Below are positions 1 to 5,810 of a stretch of 5,810 nucleotides of DNA, piece after piece (position 1 is the stretch's first letter; every line of letters begins with the position of its first letter). Origin of the DNA: JBLIDK01 sp047632595 (lineage in GTDB: Bacteria > Bacteroidota > Bacteroidia > Sphingobacteriales > Sphingobacteriaceae). Under the pieces are notes generated by a model that saw nothing but the letters and a program-made list of their open reading frames with translations, was not told where the DNA came from and searched no databases. The stretch is from assembly GCA_047632595.1 (NCBI GenBank), contig JBLIDK010000082.1, positions 1-5,810 on the forward strand, in the 5' to 3' direction. A program made the position numbers and the translations under genes.

Positions 1-226
1 CTTCATTTGGACATTCGTCATCTCTGTTTAAGACTCCGTCTCTATCAAAATCGTTGTTTGGACAACCGTTTGATTCAACAGTTCCTGCCTCGTAAGGACA
101 ATCGTCAACTAAATCAATTATTCCGTCATTGTCACTATCTAAGTAAGGGCAACCAGCTCTATCAATTGAGCCAGGGTTATTTGGACATCTATCTACGTTA
201 TCCAAAACACCATCACCATCAGTATC
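1..226 (-). repeat. three thrombospondin type 3 (calcium-binding) repeats inside the OmpA-type protein
   Basis: The encoded repeats start at residues 467 (DTDGDGVLDNVDRCP), 496 (DSDNDGIIDLVDDCP) and 525 (DFDRDGVLNRDDECP). The spacing is exactly 29 residues (87 bases). The first two repeats each end in a second Cys-Pro about 14 residues after the first (AGCP, NGCP); the third is cut by the window edge. The Asp/Asn ladder is the known calcium-binding pattern of this repeat. Such repeats usually form a stiff linker between an outer-membrane barrel and an OmpA-like domain. The bases differ between copies, so this is a protein repeat rather than a recent DNA duplication. Confidence 0.93.
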
Positions 227-1624
227 TTTATAAACTGTAGTTAGCTCCTCTTGTTCCTGACCTTTAACTTTCTTACTACAACGTCCCACGCGAATAGCAA
301 AACCAAAGTTTACATCAGCTCCGAAAGAGTAAGTTGGACCTGTATAAGTACCTTCAGAAGCAAGTCGTTGGCTTAAAAACGCCACATTTAGTAATTGCTC
401 AGACCCTAAAAAAAACTCTAAAAAACGACCTTTATAAAGAAGTCCTGCTCCAAGATTAGTGTAACTAGAAGTGTTATAGCCTAAAGTAAAGATTGTATGT
501 AATGGGCCTAAAATTCTTAAGTCTGCATTTGCAACAATATCCATGTCAGCAGAATAAATAGGCTTTGAAATAATTAGGCCAACGCCACTTTTTCTAAAAA
601 CTTGTTGGTAAATAGAAACCTGAGCTTTTGCTGGAACATTAGTTATATATGACCCTTTTAATGTGTCACTAATAAATTGTTCGAAACTATCCGTTAGGGA
701 TTTTATCACATCCTCTGAGGTGGATAAACTAATCCCTTTAAAAGTAATTTCCTTGTCGATGGTGTAAACATAACTTTCATTGTTCCAGAAAATTTGTCCA
801 AAATCTTTAAAAGCAGCTGAAGCTCTTAATTTTTCATTGATATCATAGTTTACCCCTAAATCAACTTCGTAACCTGAGTTTTGAAAAGAGGTGAAATTTG
901 AAATAATTTGATTCTCATCAAAAGAATCTAGTGCCTCAGAACTTCTAAGTTCACCTTGAAGCTTCATAGTAATATCCGCACCGTTGGTTGTTTCTTCTGT
1001 TCTAAAACTAGAATTTTTAATTAAAAGCGAACGGTTAACTGCTCCATTTAATATACTAAGACTCACTCCACCAGAAACTCTGTCACTAAAATTTCGTCTG
1101 TAACCAATCGTTGCTTTCGCATAGGCTGTAGCATCAGAGTTGGTATTAAAGAATCCATTTAAAGTTTCACCTCTAAAAGTTCCATTTCCAAAAGTTAAAA
1201 CGTTTAACACATCATTTTTAAATTGAACTCTCCCTGAAATCTGTGTTCCAACATTAAAGAAGAATTCTGATTGATCTTCTTTATTCAATAAAATTTTAAG
1301 AGTGAAAATATTAATTGAGTTATCTATAACCAGTTGATTGGTTCTCTTTCTATTGTTATCTAACTTAATATCATTTAGGTTTTCACTAAATAAAATTCCT
1401 TGAAACAGCTTATTAGATTGACCCATTAAACGGGTGTTTACATCAAAGTTTGGAATAAATAAGTTAGTTGCTACTTTTTTACATCTGTACTCAAAATAAC
1501 CCCGCTGTGGGTTATCAATTGCATCGTATAAAGTATTGATATGGTAATGGCTAAATGTTTGAGCCTTTACGCTCGAACTGAATCCTATTACAACAAGTAA
1601 AGATAGTATTGCTAATATTTTCAT
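1..1624 (-). CDS. DUF5723-like outer-membrane barrel protein with thrombospondin type 3 linker (OmpA-type, C-terminus outside window)
   Basis: This is an open frame of 541 codons with no stop before the window edge, so the C-terminus is missing. It starts at ATG 1624, 26 bases after the lipoprotein stop. Residues 1-21 form a Sec signal peptide (MKILAILSLLVVIGFSSS, then VKA before Q22). Residues 22-448 are rich in alternating beta strands and look like a DUF5723-type barrel: an early Asn-Pro at 38-39, a GSEQL motif at 407-411 and a closing strand NFGFAIRV at 439-446. A charged linker (450-466) leads into three thrombospondin type 3 repeats from residue 467. In this phylum that order is normally followed by an OmpA-like peptidoglycan-binding domain, which I infer lies just outside. 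The likely role is to link the outer membrane to the cell wall; no enzymatic motif is visible. No clear Shine-Dalgarno is present; the leader is A-rich. Barrel and repeats are well supported, the DUF5723 name is by recognition, and the OmpA domain is a prediction. Confidence 0.85.
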   Translation of the reverse strand, partial: MKILAILSLLVVIGFSSSVKAQTFSHYHINTLYDAIDNPQRGYFEYRCKKVATNLFIPNFDVNTRLMGQSNKLFQGILFSENLNDIKLDNNRKRTNQLVIDNSINIFTLKILLNKEDQSEFFFNVGTQISGRVQFKNDVLNVLTFGNGTFRGETLNGFFNTNSDATAYAKATIGYRRNFSDRVSGGVSLSILNGAVNRSLLIKNSSFRTEETTNGADITMKLQGELRSSEALDSFDENQIISNFTSFQNSGYEVDLGVNYDINEKLRASAAFKDFGQIFWNNESYVYTIDKEITFKGISLSTSEDVIKSLTDSFEQFISDTLKGSYITNVPAKAQVSIYQQVFRKSGVGLIISKPIYSADMDIVANADLRILGPLHTIFTLGYNTSSYTNLGAGLLYKGRFLEFFLGSEQLLNVAFLSQRLASEGTYTGPTYSFGADVNFGFAIRVGRCSKKVKGQEQEELTTVYKDTDGDGVLDNVDRCPNNPGSIDRAGCPYLDSDNDGIIDLVDDCPYEAGTVESNGCPNNDFDRDGVLNRDDECPNE

Positions 1625-1650
1625 GGTTATACTTTTCTATTTTCTACTTA

Positions 1651-3762
1651 TTATAAATTTGTGTCTACCTGAATATCGAAACTCGCATCGAGTATTATCC
1701 TTATATCAATTTCATACCCTGAGTAGATTTTGATATGCCGTTTATAAGTATCATTATCTAAAATGATATCAACATAGAATTTTTTTGTTTGCGTCAGCAA
1801 CTCATATTCTTCCTCATTTACCACAAATTGAACCTCCGTTTTTATATTCTTGGAAACTTTATCATTTTCATCAAGTTCAGCAGCCATAACAAAGCCATTG
1901 GTTTCAGCATTTATTAAAGTATCTAATTGATTTCCTCCTTCATCAACTGAAACTATTCTAAACTTAAAGTCATATCCAAAACCATTTATAAAGCGAAATG
2001 TTAAAATCCCTCTTTTAAATTTAAATTCACCAAAATCACTTGTGATTGAAGAATCACCACTTGGCAATGCAGTTAAATCGGCATTGATAGTATCAGAAAA
2101 AGTAAAATCATTAAACTTGACAGCAATTGGCACATTGAAAATCATGTTCCCAGTAATAGAGCTTGATGGATATAAAAATTGCTCTAAGTCATTTGGATCA
2201 TTATTTGGATTCATTATGAATGTATAATCCGATTCAAAAGTTATTGGTGTATTTGAAATGTACTCTAGAACATTTGAATTATTTTGGTCTAATTTCCCAT
2301 CGTCATTTGCTGGATTGTTTCGTAAAGGATTTTCTAGTGCTGGTAGAATAACCTGCTTAGGAGTAGGGTTTAAAACTACTTCGTTCCCATTTACTCCATT
2401 TTTTGATTTTGATTCATAATCAAGACTTCCGTTAAGACCAGCCGTACTAGTTATTTTAAATTGAACTTGAGCTGTTTCGAACTCAATGTCTCCACCTTTT
2501 ATACGTTCGTAAATTAGAGCATTAAAAACTTCATTTACTTCTACTCCGCTTATTGTTCGAGTACCAAAATTCCCTTTCGCTCTATCAAGTTCTGGAGATT
2601 TAAATGAAAACTCAATGTCTAGTGAAGTTCCAACTTTATTGTAAGGCACTCTTGCTGTATTTGTTGGAATCGTAACGATAGCTGTTCCATAGAACAAATT
2701 TACTGTGTCACTATTAGGACCTGTAAAATCAATTCTATTTCCTGCTAAAGCTACGTCTCTTGAAGAGTTTGATCTCCCATCTTGATTATACCCTAAGATA
2801 GATGCTCCATTGATTATTGAAGGAATGTTTAAAACAGAATTTATTTTAAAGTCGAAATTGTTATTCATTTTAACATTAATTCTTCCATCAATAAAGGTCA
2901 TATCCGCTAATCGTATGTCCGGAAGTAAACCCACTACACCTCCTGAAAAGTTTGTTTCAACAGTTTGGGTAGGAATTTCAAATTGACCACTTTGAGGTAT
3001 TAGCTCTCTAAACATGAATGTATAGTTTAACGATTGTGAGGTATCAGCTGCTGCACCTGCACTTGCAACCGGAGCAGAAGTAAAGGCAATCCTTGCAACC
3101 ACGTCACCATGAAGAAGCGCTCCATTTAGAGCTATTGTATCAACTGCAGTGCCCATAACTGCTAATGCCGTTAAAGGAAAGCTAGACAATAGTTTAACTC
3201 CACCCTTGTCATAAAATCTTAATTCAGGTGTTGCTACATCTATATCCATTGCCGAAATAGCACTTACAATTAATTGACCTGTTGCAAAAACAACACTGTC
3301 TATATTCCCAATATTTATTAGTCTATCAGGTGTTTCAGTTTCAGTTGCAACTCCTAGATAAAAATAAGGAGTGGTACCATGCTGAGAATTATAAGTAGCT
3401 GCAGTTGGTGAGTTTGACACTGCTTCACCTAAAGAATATTCAATACCTCTAACTACTGAGTTTAATGAAATTTTGCTAAAACCCGAATTGATTGTAAAAC
3501 GAACACTGTCTAAAGACACCAATGAATCTAACTTCAGTTCAAACAATGGCCTGTCTTCAATTATACTCAAAGACTGATCAGCAGTGATTACTATTACAGA
3601 GTCATTTTCAACTATGTCATAAACATCTAATGTCCCAAATGCTAGAGGCACTAAATAATTAGTGCTAAATTTTGGTTTTAAAAGCGAGTCTGTATCTGGG
3701 GCACAACTACTTAATAAAATTATAGTAGTAAACATTGCCAATAAGGACGATTGTATATTCAT
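1651..3762 (-). CDS. large beta-rich envelope lipoprotein of unknown function
   Basis: This is a complete 703-residue protein. Its N-terminus has a hydrophobic stretch and the lipobox LLSSC, giving a lipidated Cys at residue 20. The next residues (APDTDS) include two acidic residues, which could fit a Bacteroidota surface-export signal, but this is not clear-cut. The signal peptide is odd in lacking Lys or Arg before the hydrophobic core. ATG 3762 is the only standard start after the in-frame upstream stop. The mature protein has no recognisable enzyme motif. Near its N-terminus, VPLAFGTLDVYDI (38-50) resembles the AVPL-type opening of many uncharacterised Bacteroidota lipoproteins. It appears all-beta, with a loosely repeated strand motif near residues 86-95, 293-305, 431-442 and 585-599, suggesting several similar beta-sandwich domains. 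An Ala-rich stretch lies at 230-239 and an Asn/Asp-rich region at about 485-525. It sits between two DUF5723-like barrel genes, so it may partner one of them at the outer membrane (inference). Confidence 0.85.
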   Translation of the reverse strand: MNIQSSLLAMFTTIILLSSCAPDTDSLLKPKFSTNYLVPLAFGTLDVYDIVENDSVIVITADQSLSIIEDRPLFELKLDSLVSLDSVRFTINSGFSKISLNSVVRGIEYSLGEAVSNSPTAATYNSQHGTTPYFYLGVATETETPDRLINIGNIDSVVFATGQLIVSAISAMDIDVATPELRFYDKGGVKLLSSFPLTALAVMGTAVDTIALNGALLHGDVVARIAFTSAPVASAGAAADTSQSLNYTFMFRELIPQSGQFEIPTQTVETNFSGGVVGLLPDIRLADMTFIDGRINVKMNNNFDFKINSVLNIPSIINGASILGYNQDGRSNSSRDVALAGNRIDFTGPNSDTVNLFYGTAIVTIPTNTARVPYNKVGTSLDIEFSFKSPELDRAKGNFGTRTISGVEVNEVFNALIYERIKGGDIEFETAQVQFKITSTAGLNGSLDYESKSKNGVNGNEVVLNPTPKQVILPALENPLRNNPANDDGKLDQNNSNVLEYISNTPITFESDYTFIMNPNNDPNDLEQFLYPSSSITGNMIFNVPIAVKFNDFTFSDTINADLTALPSGDSSITSDFGEFKFKRGILTFRFINGFGYDFKFRIVSVDEGGNQLDTLINAETNGFVMAAELDENDKVSKNIKTEVQFVVNEEEYELLTQTKKFYVDIILDNDTYKRHIKIYSGYEIDIRIILDASFDIQVDTNL

Positions 3763-3790
3763 ATAGTGTGCGTTAATAGCTAAAAGTCTC

Positions 3791-3820
3791 CAAAATCAGG
3801 CTTGGAATTAAATTTACAAA
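3791..3820 (-). promoter_or_regulatory. candidate Bacteroidota-type promoter for the lipoprotein and OmpA-type genes
   Basis: On the minus strand, TTTG (3820-3817) is followed after 18 bases by TGATTTTG (3798-3791). This matches the Bacteroidota pattern of a -33 TTTG and a -7 TAnnTTTG with one mismatch (TG for TA). It lies in the 65-base gap, the widest in the cluster, and would give a leader of roughly 20 bases before ATG 3762. In such A/T-rich sequence a one-mismatch hit can occur by chance, so it is only a candidate. Confidence 0.3.
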
Positions 3821-3827
3821 TAATTTA

Positions 3828-5189
3828 TTAATTTCTATAAATCGGAATTCTAAATCCAAAGTAAAAATTAAATGTATCAATGTCATTAAACACGACATCA
3901 GTAAAATCATCAGAACCAAGAGTGAAAAATCGCCATCGAATTAAAAATCCAATATTTGCTCTATCTTGGTTAATAATTGAAAACGGAATTGCTGCCTCAA
4001 ATTTTCTAGTTTCATATCGAGGTGTCGCTGTAAAAAAACTTCCCTGCTTTACAGCTATAGCTTTTGCTCCACCAACTGAAGCCAAATAATTGCAATTCAA
4101 ATAAAAAGGCCCAGTTATTTTATAATCGAAATGAATATTTAAATGCGTTGGTAACGACATAGAAAATTCACTCCCTCTAGAATCTGGTGCAAATTTACTC
4201 TTAGCTAAGGCGTCCCAATCATCTGGTCCTTCTAAACTGTCAATTTCTTTTCTGGTTACTATACTCTGCCCAGAATAGGTAAATGTTTTTGTTCTGGGAG
4301 ACTTATAATTTATTTTACCAGCATCTAAAAGAGCTATTCCTGCTCTGTATTGATATTTATTCTGAGTTTCGTCCATACGTTTTCGATAACCCATTCTATA
4401 AATATCCTTTCTATTTTCATATACAATTCCTATATCAAAAGCCGTGCCTTTTCCAGAATTAACAATCGATTCATCTCCATTGTCAAAACTTTGAAAGTTG
4501 TCATCAGCATAACCATAATCAAACTCCAAATCAAAAACAAAGAGAGAATCATCATTTAAAGCACGATACCTAGCATTTTCACTAGTAATATATAAGGCAT
4601 CATAACCTGTTAAAAACTTTATATGCGCTCCAAAATTAACAACATGTTGCTTGGTGTTTAATATTGTTGTAGCAACAGTAAATCCTGTTTCACGCCAAGC
4701 CATGGCTCCCAGGTTAAAATCGGCATCTAAATAATTTATGTTTTGTAATGTTTCTTCAGCTATACCGTTCCAAAGTAATCTCGCTGTATTTACATTCATT
4801 CCAGTAATTGAAAAACCCGTTCGAAATCTAGTATCAAATCCCACAGTTAATAAAGAAAATTGCTTAGTTGGGGTTTTTGCTGTGAATGAATATAATGCTG
4901 CTGGCCCTCTAACATCCAAATTAAAGTAAGCATAGCGTGGCTCTTCTCTTAAATTTTCTGATATCTGCCCATTTTTTGCATTAAGAGATAAATGATTGTT
5001 TGAAGCAAAAACACCTAAGGAGAAAATATTCACATCTGCAATTTGTCTACTGTCTGCAACCAAAGCAGGATTGTAATGAACTAGATGTGTTCCACCATAA
5101 CTACTGCCCCCAACTCCTAAAAAGTATTGGGCTTTGATATTAAGTGATAGTACAACAAACAATAGGACTAAAAAACTTTTAAATTTCAC
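3828..5189 (-). CDS. DUF5723-like outer-membrane beta-barrel protein
   Basis: This is a complete 453-residue protein. The start is GTG 5189: no ATG precedes the signal peptide in frame, and starting here gives a good Sec signal peptide (MKFKSFLVLLFVVLSLNIKA, cleaved before Q21). The mature protein begins QYFLGVGGSSYGG, followed by NPALVADSR at 40-48, a signature I associate with DUF5723 and, more loosely, with PorV/FadL-like barrels. Many alternating aromatic/polar strands follow. The C-terminus has GSDDF at 425-429 and a closing strand FYFGFRIPI at 442-450. The length is normal for a stand-alone member; there is no OmpA domain or repeat linker, unlike the related gene at the other end of the cluster. 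It should be an outer-membrane barrel of unknown cargo or partner. It begins 17 bases after the upstream gene's stop, with an A-rich leader and no Shine-Dalgarno, so it is probably co-transcribed with that gene. Family assignment is by recognition and moderately sure. Confidence 0.85.
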   Translation of the reverse strand: MKFKSFLVLLFVVLSLNIKAQYFLGVGGSSYGGTHLVHYNPALVADSRQIADVNIFSLGVFASNNHLSLNAKNGQISENLREEPRYAYFNLDVRGPAALYSFTAKTPTKQFSLLTVGFDTRFRTGFSITGMNVNTARLLWNGIAEETLQNINYLDADFNLGAMAWRETGFTVATTILNTKQHVVNFGAHIKFLTGYDALYITSENARYRALNDDSLFVFDLEFDYGYADDNFQSFDNGDESIVNSGKGTAFDIGIVYENRKDIYRMGYRKRMDETQNKYQYRAGIALLDAGKINYKSPRTKTFTYSGQSIVTRKEIDSLEGPDDWDALAKSKFAPDSRGSEFSMSLPTHLNIHFDYKITGPFYLNCNYLASVGGAKAIAVKQGSFFTATPRYETRKFEAAIPFSIINQDRANIGFLIRWRFFTLGSDDFTDVVFNDIDTFNFYFGFRIPIYRN

Positions 5190-5206
5190 GCTTTTTATTT
5201 TTGTTA

Positions 5207-5810
5207 TTAATTCAAGCGATAAAAGTACAAGTAATTATCTTGGCTGCCGACCACTAAGTTAACAGAATTTGATATACCTAAATCTCCGATGCTAAAAGGC
5301 GTGCTTCCTTTTAATGGAAATCCCGGATAAAGATTCCCATCGGTGGTAAATAGATAAATTTGATCTTCAAGAATTGCATTAACACCAATTGTATTTCTAC
5401 CACCCGGAAGCCTATGAAGAAAAACATTTCCATTCACAGGGGCTATAAATTTAAAAGAAAAAATCACTCCTCCCTGATAGTCAAACAAAAATAATTTATC
5501 ACCATCTAAAAAAACGTAATTTAGTCGGCCATTTCCAAGCAAATCATCCCCAATAAATTTGTGGTTTTTGCTCCACGATCCGTAATTTTCTACTCTTAGT
5601 TTAGAGCCTAAACTAAGAATAACTATCTCTCCTAAATTGTTAGTCGTAGTATAAAATGAATTCTCCTTGGTATTACCTTTAAGAAAATTTAAGTCTTTGT
5701 TCAATTCACCTTTTGAAAGCTGTGTTGAACTTATTTTGGCCCCTCTCCTATTAAAAAAATCAATTCCATTACTTTTACCCACCACCAAATAATCTTTCCC
5801 ACGTACTAAA
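5207..5810 (-). CDS. C-terminal part of a beta-propeller-like protein (start outside window)
   Basis: The frame is open to the window edge: 200 codons are visible, beginning LVRGKDYLVVGKSNG, so the N-terminus is missing. The TTG at 5788 should not be taken as the start, because the frame continues upstream and the TTG falls inside a strand (DYLVVG). The visible part has repeated blade-like units, each a hydrophobic strand, a turn, then a strand ending in a Gly-containing turn: fragment residues 6-23 (LVVGKSNGIDFFNRRG), 98-115 (VFLDGDKLFLFDYQGG), about 145-158 (ILEDQIYLFTTDG) and 184-198 (LVVGSQDNYLYFYR). GDD at 87-89 and GDLG at 175-178 precede strands, as in FG-GAP/PQQ-like propellers. DGNLYPGFPLKG at 157-168 resembles the ends of large propeller-like proteins often found beside rnhB in this phylum; that link is from memory and unconfirmed. 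The gene ends in tandem stops (TAATAA), 17 bases before the next gene. Confidence 0.75.
   Translation of the reverse strand, partial: LVRGKDYLVVGKSNGIDFFNRRGAKISSTQLSKGELNKDLNFLKGNTKENSFYTTTNNLGEIVILSLGSKLRVENYGSWSKNHKFIGDDLLGNGRLNYVFLDGDKLFLFDYQGGVIFSFKFIAPVNGNVFLHRLPGGRNTIGVNAILEDQIYLFTTDGNLYPGFPLKGSTPFSIGDLGISNSVNLVVGSQDNYLYFYRLN

Noticed and set aside
7..240. Plus-strand open frame of 77 codons with a repetitive Leu/Gln/His-rich product
   Set aside because: It is exactly antisense to the thrombospondin type 3 repeats; its periodicity mirrors the Asp codons on the other strand. The product has no plausible domain.
1651..1800. Type 9 secretion C-terminal sorting domain on the lipoprotein
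   Set aside because: The C-terminal residues lack the usual conserved Gly and Lys-rich ending of such domains, and a lipobox already explains its targeting.
2042..2227. Short plus-strand open frame inside the lipoprotein gene
   Set aside because: It lies wholly antisense to a well-supported gene and has no recognisable domain or start signal.
3785..3827. Possible terminator or hairpin in the 65-base gap (CCAA...TTGG and A/T-rich inverted sequence)
   Set aside because: The stem is only four pairs and the other inverted segment is purely A/T with mismatches. No stable hairpin followed by a T-run is visible.
3880..4929. Three short plus-strand open frames (3880-4089, 4350-4559, 4738-4929) across the barrel gene
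   Set aside because: All are antisense to the coding barrel gene. Hydrophobic stretches in their products follow from reading beta-strand codons in reverse complement.
5786..5788. TTG as the start codon of the propeller-like gene
   Set aside because: The frame stays open upstream to the window edge, and the TTG sits inside a beta strand of the first visible blade. The gene is truncated by the window, not short.
1..5810. A defence, mobile or biosynthetic system
   Set aside because: No nuclease, transposase, integrase, reverse transcriptase, ATPase or other catalytic motif is visible in any supported frame, and no direct-repeat array or terminal inverted repeats are seen.

Overview
The window reads as a low-GC Bacteroidota chromosome, most likely Flavobacteriia or a close relative. 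The evidence is strong A/T bias at third codon positions, weak or absent Shine-Dalgarno sequences, A-rich leaders, and envelope protein families largely confined to that phylum (DUF5723-type outer-membrane proteins, a large lipoprotein, thrombospondin type 3 linkers). I cannot name the genus.

Everything codes on the minus strand, so transcription runs from high to low coordinates. In that order: (D) the last 200 residues of a beta-propeller-like protein, 5810-5207, with its start outside the window; (C) a complete 453-residue DUF5723-like outer-membrane protein, 5189-3828, with a GTG start; (B) a complete 703-residue lipoprotein, 3762-1651; (A) the first 541 residues of a second DUF5723-like protein, 1624-1, which continues into three calcium-binding thrombospondin type 3 repeats and runs off the window just where an OmpA-like peptidoglycan-binding domain would be expected. 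Gaps are 17, 65 and 26 bases, so this looks like an operon. The 65-base gap holds the only candidate internal promoter. No gene-free stretch exceeds 65 bases. I saw no RNA gene, CRISPR array, insertion sequence or strong terminator.

All three products readable from their N-termini carry export signals: two Sec signal peptides and one lipoprotein signal. A and C share features at both ends of the barrel domain and look like diverged relatives on either side of the lipoprotein. The most reasonable reading is a set of envelope proteins of unknown function, perhaps an outer-membrane barrel plus lipoprotein assembly anchored to peptidoglycan through A. That complex is inference. The window contains no defence, mobile or catalytic system that I can support; its interest is an under-characterised Bacteroidota envelope locus.
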